64,000 bases of DNA from Burkholderiaceae bacterium (lineage in GTDB: Bacteria; Pseudomonadota; Gammaproteobacteria; Burkholderiales; Burkholderiaceae_C). Where the stretch lies: the NCBI GenBank assembly GCA_023954095.1, contig JAMLIQ010000009.1, forward strand, positions 1 to 64,000, written 5' to 3'. The translations under genes were made by a program, and so were the position numbers. The first letter of the stretch is position 1, and each line of letters opens with the position of its first letter. Shown piece by piece: positions 16,208-23,212 of this stretch. A model generated the notes under the pieces. That model saw nothing but the letters and a program-made list of their open reading frames with translations, searched no databases and was not told where the DNA came from.

Positions 16208-16422
16208 CGCCGCCCCCGTCCGTGCTGCACCGCGTGGCGCGCTCCGTGAACCACGGCCAGCTCCAGCAGCCGCCGGGTGATGGGGTCAGCCACCGCCGCC
16301 TCGTAGGTCTTGCAGCGGTGCCAGAGAGACCACCGCGCCTCGAACAGGGCGCGCATGTCTTCCTCGCGCGCCGGCAGCGGCATGTCCATGGGCAACAGGG
16401 GCTGGCAGGGTTTGCTCGGCAT
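16204..16422 (-). CDS. Small hypothetical early protein
   Basis: 72 residues from the ATG at 16422, preceded by AAAGGAG at good distance; a start at 16443 also exists. MPLPAREEDMRALFEARW, then HRCKTYEAAVADPITRR, looks like a small helical protein. No family recognised. Confidence 0.5.
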   Translation of the reverse strand: MPSKPCQPLLPMDMPLPAREEDMRALFEARWSLWHRCKTYEAAVADPITRRLLELAVVHGARHAVQHGRGRR

Positions 16423-16543
16423 CACGTCTCCTTTGCAGGGCATCGATCAGCTCCACGCCGAACAGGAGCGCCAGCGCCTGGTTGGCGGCGGGGCCCTGCC
16501 CTTCGGGCGCCCGGTGTGTAATGGGGCGGTCAGGCCTAGTCAT
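16286..16543 (-). CDS. Tentative small ORF following the CII-like gene
   Basis: 85 residues. The first 45 (for example NQALALLFGVELIDALQRR) look protein-like, and the ATG follows the CII-like stop within a few bases. The second half overlaps the 16204-16422 gene in another frame and has shadow-like composition. Possibly only one of the two is real. Confidence 0.3.
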   Translation of the reverse strand: MTRPDRPITHRAPEGQGPAANQALALLFGVELIDALQRRRDAEQTLPAPVAHGHAAAGARGRHARPVRGAVVSLAPLQDLRGGGG

Positions 16544-17012
16544 CCACCAGGCCCTCCAGGCGCTGCACAAAGCACAGCACCGACGAAACCAGGTCGAACG
16601 CCTCGGCCCGCACGTCCAACAGGTTTTGCTGCGAAAAGTGGCCATCTGACAAAGCCAGCCCCACAGCGGTATGCAGTGCCCCGCTGTCGCTGCCCACCTT
16701 GCACAGCAGCTCCAGCAGCGCCTCGTCACTCGCAGCGCCCGGCGTCACGTCGTAGGCAGCCCGGTCAAAAAGCCGGTTCAGGCTGTCCAGCACCCGCATG
16801 TCGCCCGACTCGCGGGTCACCGCAATCACATCGCGCAAGGTGGGCTGGTGGTGGCTCTCCACATCGGCGTCGCACTTGTTCCACAGCGTTCCGGGCTTGA
16901 TGCCAATGCGCTCGGCCATCTCCTTGACGCCATACGTGGCGCACACCACACGGAAAGCCTCAAACGGGCTCACCGGCACTGCGCAATTGACTGGAATACG
17001 TGGATGTCCCAT
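16536..17012 (-). CDS. Phage regulatory protein CII-like (Phage_CP76 family)
   Basis: 158 residues. FRVVCATYGVKEMAERIGIKPGTLWNKCD is the helix-turn-helix core of the CP76/CII family (only part is needed to see it: GVKEMAERIG then GTLWNK). The protein continues as an all-helical domain (DEALLELLCKVG). Family members activate lysogeny or replication promoters. It is the first larger gene of the leftward early operon, after the ribbon-helix-helix gene, as expected for a switch regulator. Confidence 0.82.
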   Translation of the reverse strand: MGHPRIPVNCAVPVSPFEAFRVVCATYGVKEMAERIGIKPGTLWNKCDADVESHHQPTLRDVIAVTRESGDMRVLDSLNRLFDRAAYDVTPGAASDEALLELLCKVGSDSGALHTAVGLALSDGHFSQQNLLDVRAEAFDLVSSVLCFVQRLEGLVDD

Positions 17013-17057
17013 GTCGGCCTCACTTGTTGGCGGCAGCGCTGCGCCGCACCATCGGGC

Positions 17058-17231
17058 TCATGCAGCACCACCCTTTTCCACGCCACGAACGGCAAAACGC
17101 CGCCGCAGCGCGTCGACCACCACATAGGCCCGAGAGCGGTCATCCCGCCTGGCATGCGTGTCCACCTTCTTGAGCAAGGTCTCCGGGATGCGAACCATCA
17201 CCGGAACCGTTTTTTCTCTTGTATTTGCCAT
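17058..17231 (-). CDS. Ribbon-helix-helix (CopG/Arc-type) regulator, 57 residues
   Basis: The strand region KTVPVMVRIPETLLKKVD, followed by a helix with RSRAYVVVDALRRR, is a ribbon-helix-helix fold. It is the first gene of the leftward early operon, starting just downstream of the 16-bp palindrome. Upstream GGTGGAAGG may serve as ribosome binding site. It is probably the Cro-like counterpart of the divergent Arc-like gene, and autoregulation at the palindrome is likely. Inference from position. Confidence 0.75.
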   Translation of the reverse strand: MANTREKTVPVMVRIPETLLKKVDTHARRDDRSRAYVVVDALRRRFAVRGVEKGGAA

Positions 17232-17247
17232 CACCTTCCACCTTTTT

Positions 17248-17263
17248 TGAATTCATGAATTCA
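17248..17263. promoter_or_regulatory. Palindromic operator between divergent regulators
   Basis: TGAATTCATGAATTCA is a perfect 16-bp palindrome made of two TGAATTCA half sites, with a further half-like ACGAATTG at 17263-17270. It lies 17 bases upstream of the leftward RHH start, in the 115-base region facing the Arc-like gene. Ribbon-helix-helix dimers bind such tandem palindromic half sites. A leftward -35-like TTGACA lies at 17305-17300; its -10 is poor. Confidence 0.6.
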
Positions 17264-17346
17264 CGAATTGGTTGCATGATTTCACAAGAAAGCAGGCGAT
17301 GTCAAGCGTTACGTATAGAAATCAATAAACCAGGGAAAATAGGCAC

Positions 17347-17646
17347 ATGGCGACCCACACCGACAACGACGCAACCCTGATGCTTCGCCTGCCCAGCGAA
17401 CTCAAGGCGGAGTTGATGCGCGCCGCAGCCATCAACAAACGAAAGGTCACCACCGAAGTGATCGAGCGCCTGCAGAACAGCCGGCTGGTCTCCGTTGGCT
17501 ACACGGCAAGCACTGCGGCAACGCTGGTGCACACAAAAGAAAAAGGCCCAGCCGACACCCTCTCGGGCACCGACCAGGCCATGCTGGAAGTGTTCAGGCG
17601 GCTGCCGCCAGAAAAGCAGCTCGCGCTGCTCAGTTTGTTTCGCTAG
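17347..17646 (+). CDS. Arc-like ribbon-helix-helix repressor
   Basis: 99 residues and the only rightward gene of the prophage. The N-terminal LMLRLPSELKAELMRAAA, then KRKVTTEVIERL, is the Arc/Mnt fold. The C-terminal 40 residues (LSGTDQAMLEVFRRLPPEKQ) form a helical extension, perhaps for oligomerisation as in Mnt. No CI-type repressor is found elsewhere, so this is the best candidate for the lysogeny repressor. Its 3' end meets the late operon end (convergent overlap at 17643-17646). Confidence 0.8.
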   Translation: MATHTDNDATLMLRLPSELKAELMRAAAINKRKVTTEVIERLQNSRLVSVGYTASTAATLVHTKEKGPADTLSGTDQAMLEVFRRLPPEKQLALLSLFR

Positions 17647-18161
17647 GGGTCGCCCTCGCGCGCATGCCGCGCATCCTCAATATCCAGTATCTGGTGGAGC
17701 TGGTCGCTCACGGCGGCGTACCTGGCGCGGCAAATGGCAATGTGCCCGGCGGTGTCGCGCTCGCTGGCGTAGCCGGTGGCGGCACCGTCAGCGGCAAGTC
17801 CGGCAGCGGCTGCGGCCGCACCCGCAGGTTGGCCGGAAGGGGCTCGCACCCCGAGCCCACTGGCCCCGATACCGTTGAGCAGGCGGACAGTGCCAGCGTC
17901 AAGGCACTGGCGATCAGACAAGAGAGCGATTTGCGCACGGGCGTCTCCCAGTTTCGTGTTGAGGGTGGCCACGGTGCGCGCGTGCGCGCCTGCGGCCTGG
18001 TCGGCAAAGCGGCGCTGCTGCCGCGCGTCGGAATCGCGGGCCTGGTGTTCGGCCTCGCGCTGGTCGGCGGTGTTGGCCGTCCACCGCCATTCCTGCACCT
18101 GCCAGGTGCCCCAGGCCGCGCCGCCAGCGCCCACCAGCATGGCCAAAACGTAGGCCCACAT
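17643..18161 (-). CDS. Rz-like inner-membrane spanin
   Basis: 172 residues. An N-terminal membrane anchor (WAYVLAMLVGAGGAAWG) is followed by a charged coiled-coil region (REAEHQARDSDARQQRR, LNTKLGDARAQIALL) and a C-terminal helix (HIAICRARYAAVSDQL). This is the layout of i-spanins, which join inner and outer membranes at the last step of lysis. A second gene for the outer-membrane partner is nested in another frame. Confidence 0.85.
   Translation of the reverse strand: MWAYVLAMLVGAGGAAWGTWQVQEWRWTANTADQREAEHQARDSDARQQRRFADQAAGAHARTVATLNTKLGDARAQIALLSDRQCLDAGTVRLLNGIGASGLGVRAPSGQPAGAAAAAAGLAADGAATGYASERDTAGHIAICRARYAAVSDQLHQILDIEDARHAREGDP
17708..17935 (-). CDS. Rz1-like outer-membrane spanin lipoprotein, nested
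   Basis: 75 residues from a GTG at 17935. The signal peptide RKSLSCLIASALTLALSAC ends in the lipobox LSAC. The mature part is Pro-rich (PLPDLPLTVPPPATPAS), as in Rz1. It lies entirely within the i-spanin gene in another frame, the nested spanin arrangement known from lambda. Confidence 0.85.
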   Translation of the reverse strand, partial: RKSLSCLIASALTLALSACSTVSGPVGSGCEPLPANLRVRPQPLPDLPLTVPPPATPASATPPGTLPFAAPGTPP

Positions 18162-18163
18162 GG

Positions 18164-18403
18164 TCAGCTCCCGGCCGCCGCCTTGAAGGCGCCGGTCTTG
18201 TTGAACAGGCCCACCAGCACGCCGATGATGGGTTGCAGCTGGGGCCACAGGTTTTTATAGCTGGCGTCCACCGCTTCGATGATGCCGCGCACGGCCGCCA
18301 GCTTGGCCTCGCCCTGGCCTGCGCCGGGGATGGCTTCCTCGATGGCCTTGATGGCGGCGATCAATGCGGGAAGCAGTTGCACGATGACGATGATGGTTTG
18401 CAT
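18164..18403 (-). CDS. Small amphipathic lysis-module protein
   Basis: 79 residues. The N-terminus QTIIVIVQLLPALIAAIKAI is hydrophobic to amphipathic, and a second such stretch (PIIGVLVGLFNK) is near the end. It lies between endolysin and spanins. It could be a holin-like or pinholin-like protein. The family is not recognised. Confidence 0.55.
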   Translation of the reverse strand: MQTIIVIVQLLPALIAAIKAIEEAIPGAGQGEAKLAAVRGIIEAVDASYKNLWPQLQPIIGVLVGLFNKTGAFKAAAGS

Positions 18404-18416
18404 GGCAATGGTCCTT

Positions 18417-18869
18417 TCAGGGTTGAATGCCCAGGCTGGCGCCCGAGCTGGTGAGGGTGATGACGCGGTTGGCAGGCTTCTCGGGCGTGTGGGTAGACAC
18501 ATGCACCCATGCCTTGCCGCCAAAGTGCTCATAGATGAGCTGCCCGATGCCCAGCAGATCCACCAGCGGGGCCAGCGACTTCGCAATCTGCGCGGGCGGG
18601 CCAAAGCGCGGCGCCACAAAGTCGGCCGCGTGGCCTTGCGTGTGGTCGCTGGTGGCCACGCCGCCCACGGCGCGGTTCAGGGCCGGGCAACGGTAGCCGC
18701 TGGTCACCAGCACGGGCACGCCCAGCGTGGCGCGAATGCGCTCCAGCATTTCAGCGGTGCGCACCAGGCGGGGCAGCAGCTCGGGCGCCGGGGTGTTGTC
18801 AATGCCCAGGCTGCGGGCCTTGTTGCTGGCCGTGAGTTCGGCCAGGGTGAAGTGGGGTGTGAGGTTCAT
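18417..18869 (-). CDS. Endolysin, peptidase M15 (D,D-carboxypeptidase-like)
   Basis: 150 residues. LVTSGYRCPALNRAVGG, then SDHTQGHAADF and WVHVS, form the zinc site of M15_3 peptidases (His, Asp and the second His). Such phage enzymes cut the peptide cross-links of peptidoglycan. No signal peptide, so release needs a holin. ATGA overlap with the holin-like gene upstream. Confidence 0.9.
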   Translation of the reverse strand: MNLTPHFTLAELTASNKARSLGIDNTPAPELLPRLVRTAEMLERIRATLGVPVLVTSGYRCPALNRAVGGVATSDHTQGHAADFVAPRFGPPAQIAKSLAPLVDLLGIGQLIYEHFGGKAWVHVSTHTPEKPANRVITLTSSGASLGIQP

Positions 18870-19156
18870 GGCGTTGCCCTCCGGTGTTTGTCGGTACAGC
18901 GCCGCCCCATGCGGGGGCCGCGCCACTTCTTGACCACGGTGCCCAGCGCAAACAGCGCCGCGCCCGCAGTGGTGGTGATGTGGGCGTTGATGCGGTCGTA
19001 GCCATGCCACAAGGCCGCAAGCTCGCCCACCGCGCCCAGGCAGGCCACGGCCATGCCAATGCGCTGCAGCAGCGTGTCTTCATACCGGGGGTGCAGCACC
19101 CCCAGGGCGCACACGGCAGCCACGATGAGCAGCGCCAGGGTGTAGAGCGTTGCCAT
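18866..19156 (-). CDS. Holin-like membrane protein
   Basis: 96 residues. Three hydrophobic segments (about 3-20, 30-50 and 58-74) are followed by a very basic C-terminus (KKWRGPRMGRRC), typical of small phage holins. It sits immediately before the endolysin with a start-stop overlap. The membrane role is clear; assignment as holin is by context. Confidence 0.75.
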   Translation of the reverse strand: MATLYTLALLIVAAVCALGVLHPRYEDTLLQRIGMAVACLGAVGELAALWHGYDRINAHITTTAGAALFALGTVVKKWRGPRMGRRCTDKHRRATP

Positions 19157-19159
19157 GGC

Positions 19160-19489
19160 TCACCCCCCGCCCAGACGCCGCTTGATGGCGTCCCAGGTGT
19201 CTGCGGCAATGCGGGGCGCATCGAGCGCACCGATGGCTTCGTACACCTTCGCGATGATGGCCATGCCGAACAGCCCGATGAGGAAGCCCACCAGGCCCTC
19301 GGCGTTCGTCATGCCCACCCACGCGGCGGCGGGCGATGTGGCGTAGTAGCTCACCACCGCGCCGCCCAGCGCCATGCTGCCGCGCTCCATTGCGCTGCCC
19401 TGCACAAAGCGCAGGCTCACAAAAGCGCCCGCCACGCCCGCAATGATCTTGCTCAGGCTCGGGTCTATCGATGGGGGTGTGTCAGCCAT
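19160..19489 (-). CDS. Second holin-like or antiholin-like membrane protein
   Basis: 109 residues from the ATG at 19489. Predicted membrane segments are SKIIAGVAGAFVSLRFV, MALGGAVVSYYAT and GLVGFLIGLFGMAII; the tail is charged (DAIKRRLGGG). Two holin-like genes in a row suggest a holin and antiholin pair; which is which cannot be told. Confidence 0.65.
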   Translation of the reverse strand: MADTPPSIDPSLSKIIAGVAGAFVSLRFVQGSAMERGSMALGGAVVSYYATSPAAAWVGMTNAEGLVGFLIGLFGMAIIAKVYEAIGALDAPRIAADTWDAIKRRLGGG

Positions 19490-20006
19490 GCTCGGCCCTC
19501 CCTGCCACGGCAGCGGCCCGCAGCGCGCACGGGTCAAAGCGCCAGGCGTCCAGCAGGCCCAGCATCTCTGCGCAGGCTTCGCTGCACCTCACGCGGCTGC
19601 GCTTGTGGGGCACCACCCAGGCCAAAAAGCCCAGGATGAGCTGCCAGTCGTACAGCCGCCCCTCATTGAGCACCGCCCACGTTGCAGCGGCCTGCGCGCC
19701 GGGCATGTCGTCAAGCTGCCAGTGGTCCGGCTTGATGACGATGCGCTTGAACCGCACCCCGCCACGCTTGCCGGGGCGCCGTGGGCTCCAGGGCGGGATG
19801 TGCTCCAGGCCGGTGCTGCTCACGCACCACAGCGCGCCGTCGGCATCGGGCGCGCAGGTGCCGTCGGGCATGAGCGCATCCACCCCATCGCCGGGCTCGA
19901 ACACGATTTCGCTGTGGCTGTAGGGGCCGCGCAGGCGCAGGCGGATCAGGATGTTGCCCAGGCCCATGAGGCCCGCGCGGGTGCCGTGGTAGCTTGCGAG
20001 TTTCAT
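19482..20006 (-). CDS. Permuted papain-like (YiiX/NlpC-type) cysteine peptidase
   Basis: 174 residues. The His is in RGPYSHSEIVF (near residue 31) and the Cys in RCSEACAEMLG near 145. This order (His before Cys) and the spacing fit permuted papain-like enzymes found beside phage lysis and tail genes. The substrate is unknown. A ten-codon relic of a similar N-terminus lies immediately upstream. Confidence 0.7.
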   Translation of the reverse strand: MKLASYHGTRAGLMGLGNILIRLRLRGPYSHSEIVFEPGDGVDALMPDGTCAPDADGALWCVSSTGLEHIPPWSPRRPGKRGGVRFKRIVIKPDHWQLDDMPGAQAAATWAVLNEGRLYDWQLILGFLAWVVPHKRSRVRCSEACAEMLGLLDAWRFDPCALRAAAVAGRAEHG

Positions 20007-20035
20007 AGTGTGGCCTTGTAGAACGCGACTCTCAT
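20003..20035 (-). pseudogene. Ten-codon relic of a peptidase paralogue
   Basis: The tiny ORF reads MRVAFYKATL and stops. It starts in an ATGA overlap with the DUF4376 gene and its stop overlaps the peptidase ATG. As I recall, MRVAFYKxT is the usual beginning of this phage peptidase family. It may be the N-terminal remnant of a deleted tandem copy, or a leader that couples translation. Confidence 0.4.
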
Positions 20036-20673
20036 GGCAGGTCCATGCCCCACTGGATCGCCGCCACGGCCTCGGGCGTGTCCGCCTGGGCCAGCAGTGC
20101 CTTGAGGGCCTGGGCATGGGCAAAGTTCGCATTACCGGCCGCAAACATCGATGCGTAAAACGCCTTCCAGGCAGCAACGTCGGCGATGGCCACGTAGCTG
20201 TTGTCCATGGCCTTCCAACCGCCCGGCCAGCCGGGCGGCAGCGCACCGTACAGGGCAACAAAGCCGTTCGTGCCGTCTATGTCGGAGCGGCTTAGTGGGT
20301 CGCATGCGATCAGCGTGCCAGCGTGCGTGAACGTGCTGAAGTTCGCGGCCAGGCGGGCGGCATTGATCTGAACGTTTTTTGATGCGCGCGCAGCCTCCAG
20401 AGCGGCGGCCGCATCGATCGCCTGCTGCTCCTGCTCCTCGGGCGTGAGCGGCACCACGCACCACGCCTGGCGCCACTGCCCACCCTCGTGGGTGGGCTCA
20501 AGCTCTACCGCTTTTTGCGTCGGCGTGTCGTGCTCAGGCGGCGCCACTGGCGCCACTGGCATGTACCGATCATCGCCACCGAATGGCTCGAAAAAGATGG
20601 TCAGCGGGTGCGCACTGCGCAGGTCCGCCAGCGTGAGCGGGTATTCCCCGGACTGTGTGTCGATGTATTGCAT
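20032..20673 (-). CDS. Tail-fibre-associated protein with DUF4376 domain
   Basis: 213 residues. The C-terminal half (INAARLAANFSTFTHAGT, IACDPLSRSDIDGTNGFV, DNSYVAIADVAAWKAFY) is the DUF4376 pattern. It is found in proteins encoded next to phage tail fibres and probably acts in fibre assembly or as a fibre part. The N-terminal part is short and variable. It follows the glycine-rich tip gene. Confidence 0.75.
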   Translation of the reverse strand: MQYIDTQSGEYPLTLADLRSAHPLTIFFEPFGGDDRYMPVAPVAPPEHDTPTQKAVELEPTHEGGQWRQAWCVVPLTPEEQEQQAIDAAAALEAARASKNVQINAARLAANFSTFTHAGTLIACDPLSRSDIDGTNGFVALYGALPPGWPGGWKAMDNSYVAIADVAAWKAFYASMFAAGNANFAHAQALKALLAQADTPEAVAAIQWGMDLP

Positions 20674-20682
20674 TGGTTCCTC

Positions 20683-21384
20683 TCAAACGTTTGCTGCATT
20701 GCCGGGGAATGACCGGCCAGGCCCCCACATGATTCGGATGCCGCCCACCACGCCTGCGCTGCTGTTCGGGCCTTTGACGCCTGCACCGCCGTGGCCGACA
20801 GTGCTGCCATCGCTGTTTCCGAACAAATCGGCGCCGTTGGCTGGCGGGACGCCATTTGTCGCAGACCCGCCCGTAGGACCCACAGCCGTGTACCTACCGC
20901 TGCCGCCACCAGACGTGAAAAGTCCAGACGACGGGCCGCCACCGACACCCCCGGCATACGACACGCCACCGGATGGAGGCGTAGCGACACCGCCAGGGCC
21001 ACCAGTGCCTGTATTGCTGCCGCCTAACCCACCGCGCGCTTCCAGCAGCGTCGTGGCGCCACGCTTGATCGTGCAAGCCGCACCCGCCACTCCGCTGCCG
21101 TTTGTCCAGCTGATTGCATAGCCAGGCGCGCCGATAGTGATCGTCAGCGTCTCCCCCGGTGTGACTGCGATAGCGTTGTGATACGACAGCGCACCGCCAC
21201 CGCCGCCACCGGATGTGTAGCTGTCGCCGCTCGATCCAGTGGCCCCACTGCCGCCGCTGCCGATGCCGACGACAGCGATTTCGTAGCAGTAATCTGGAAC
21301 AACAAAGCTGTATGTTCCAACCGTGGTCCACTGCTGTTGGCCGGGCACCAGCCCGCCCGTGGAGAACATTTGCGGGTGGATCAT
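20683..21384 (-). CDS. Glycine-rich tail tip / receptor-binding protein
   Basis: 233 residues. After a short N-terminal domain (WTTVGTYSFVVPDYCYEIAV) the protein is dominated by Gly-rich runs (SGGGGGGALSY, GGLGGSNTGTGGPGG, SYAGGVGGGPSS, SAGVVGGIRIMWGPG). Such Gly-rich adhesins cap the tail fibres of many phages and determine host range. ATGA overlap with the fibre gene upstream supports a fibre-plus-adhesin unit. Confidence 0.75.
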   Translation of the reverse strand: MIHPQMFSTGGLVPGQQQWTTVGTYSFVVPDYCYEIAVVGIGSGGSGATGSSGDSYTSGGGGGGALSYHNAIAVTPGETLTITIGAPGYAISWTNGSGVAGAACTIKRGATTLLEARGGLGGSNTGTGGPGGVATPPSGGVSYAGGVGGGPSSGLFTSGGGSGRYTAVGPTGGSATNGVPPANGADLFGNSDGSTVGHGGAGVKGPNSSAGVVGGIRIMWGPGRSFPGNAANV

Positions 21385-22298
21385 GGCGTGAAGTTCGGTA
21401 GGGCGGACACATACCAGCCCGCCGTGCCGAGCTGCGCGCGCTGGAAGAAAAGCAGGTGGCGCTTTCCCGCAGCGAAGACGGGCGCGCTGCCGTTGGCGTA
21501 CACCGTGCCTGCCGGTAGCGTGAAGGTGCCAGCGGTGTGGTTGATTTCTACGATGCAGGAGTACGGCCCGAAGGGAACATTCGTGAAGTCGAGTGCGCGG
21601 CTGGCGCTCACGGTCTCGGTGAAGTAGTTGCCCAGGGAGCAGTCCGCATTCCCGCCGGCCAGGGCAATCGCGTTGTCGGTGATAGCCGCGCTCCTGCGCC
21701 ATGCGGTCCATGTCGGTGACGTGCCGATGCCCGTGGCGCTGCGGCTGTGCACAAAGCCGCTGGGCCCCACCACGATCTGCCCCAGCGTGCCACCGCTGCG
21801 GGCCACGAACAGCGTGCCGCTGGAGGCGCCCGCGGGTGCATTGCTGGCCCCGGCAAAGGTGTACATGCCAGGGGTGGTGAGTGCGTTCAAATCCGCTGCG
21901 CCCTTATCGCCTGCAGCGACAGACATCGCTGGCACCCAGTTGGCAGGGTCCGCTGAAGGATCAAGCGTGCCGCTGCCCGCTGTTTTGCGGCGGTAGTTCA
22001 GAAAGTCCGTCGGGCTCCACGCCACCGCTCCCTCAGAATAGGCAGCTCCGCTGATCCACTTCGTTGCGCCCGCTGCAGCGCCCGCCAAGTCTGCAGCAGC
22101 ATCCGCACCGAGCCTTGCAAGCTCAGCCGCAGCGGCGTGGCCCTCGGTCGATGCTTCCAGCGCCGTGACGTTTGCTGCAAGGGCATTGGCCTGGGTTGTC
22201 CAGGTCGCCAGGGCGGCCACATGGGCAAAGCTTTTGAGCTTGAAGTCTGCGCGGCTGTCGGTGGGACTGGGGGCCGGTGGTAGTGCGTCAATAGGCAT
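21381..22298 (-). CDS. Tail fibre protein
   Basis: 305 residues. The N-terminal helical part (ANVTALEASTEGHAAAAELA) is followed by ATKWISGAAYSEGAVAWSP, a carbohydrate-binding-like linker domain. The C-terminus is beta-rich (GMYTFAGASNAPAG, GTLFVARSGGTLGQIV, HRTAGTF-like strands). The order of domains is typical of side-tail fibres. Coupled to the glycine-rich adhesin downstream. Confidence 0.75.
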   Translation of the reverse strand: MPIDALPPAPSPTDSRADFKLKSFAHVAALATWTTQANALAANVTALEASTEGHAAAAELARLGADAAADLAGAAAGATKWISGAAYSEGAVAWSPTDFLNYRRKTAGSGTLDPSADPANWVPAMSVAAGDKGAADLNALTTPGMYTFAGASNAPAGASSGTLFVARSGGTLGQIVVGPSGFVHSRSATGIGTSPTWTAWRRSAAITDNAIALAGGNADCSLGNYFTETVSASRALDFTNVPFGPYSCIVEINHTAGTFTLPAGTVYANGSAPVFAAGKRHLLFFQRAQLGTAGWYVSALPNFTP

Positions 22299-22300
22299 AT

Positions 22301-23212
22301 TTAGGTAACTCCGAGAATGTCCAGCTGGACGGTCGATTCCTTGGCGTTGGCCAGCAGCACTTCAAACGACTCAAAAACACCCGCAATCACGGTGCATTCG
22401 TACCGTTCTGATCCGACAAAAAGGCACACGTCGGCATCGATGCCGTCGAGGTATTCCTGTATGGGGTCTACCTCGGCGTCCGCAATCACCAGCTCGAAGC
22501 TGGCCCGCTTGGCTGATGGGCGTTTGACCAGATCGAGGTCGCCAAACTCATTGGCCTCTTGGCGGCTGTAACGCTGGCGCCCTACGCGGGCGCCGTACTC
22601 AATGCCAATGCCCCAGACCCGTGGCTGCCCAAACAGCAGCTGCCCAAGGGCCATGGTGGCAAGGCCCACCAGGTCAATCTGCAGCGTTGCGTTGGGAAAG
22701 CTTGGCAGGTCGGACATCAGCACCACGCTGGCCCCGCCTTCCCACTCTCCAAAATAGAACTCCCACCAGTCCGGCAGCACCGGCGACGGCGACGGCGTGG
22801 CAGTGTGGTCGTACACCGTGCCGTAGGTGGGGTCGATCAGGCGCACCCGCAGTTCGCTGCAGTCCACCAACCCCAAGGCCGCCACCATGGGCACTGATGC
22901 CCCAGGGAGAAAGGTGTAGCTAATGGAGCTGGCCTGCTGCGTGAGGCTGCTGTTGCGCCCATCAAAGCACCGCCACCGGTTAGTTGCGCGAATGCGCGTC
23001 CACTTGTCGGGGTGCAGTTCTGGGCTGTTGCCCACATTGGCGGGAAAGCTGTTTTCGTACACGCTGTGCGTAGACAACAGCATGACGATGTCGCCCACCG
23101 CGTAGCTGGTGGCCGGGTTGTAGACAGGGGCATCCGTCTCTGGGATGTTGGATGCGGTCAAGATCGCATCCGTCACCGGGGTGGGCCGCAGTATCAACAG
23201 GCCTTCGATCAT
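22301..23212 (-). CDS. Distal tail protein
   Basis: 303 residues. YNPATSYAVGDIVMLLS, then YENSFPANVGNSPELHPDKW, looks like a carbohydrate-binding-type module. The remainder is beta-rich and ends CTVIAGVFESFEVLLANAK. It lies between the tape measure and fibre genes, so a baseplate or tail-tip role is likely. I do not recognise a named family. Confidence 0.6.
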   Translation of the reverse strand: MIEGLLILRPTPVTDAILTASNIPETDAPVYNPATSYAVGDIVMLLSTHSVYENSFPANVGNSPELHPDKWTRIRATNRWRCFDGRNSSLTQQASSISYTFLPGASVPMVAALGLVDCSELRVRLIDPTYGTVYDHTATPSPSPVLPDWWEFYFGEWEGGASVVLMSDLPSFPNATLQIDLVGLATMALGQLLFGQPRVWGIGIEYGARVGRQRYSRQEANEFGDLDLVKRPSAKRASFELVIADAEVDPIQEYLDGIDADVCLFVGSERYECTVIAGVFESFEVLLANAKESTVQLDILGVT

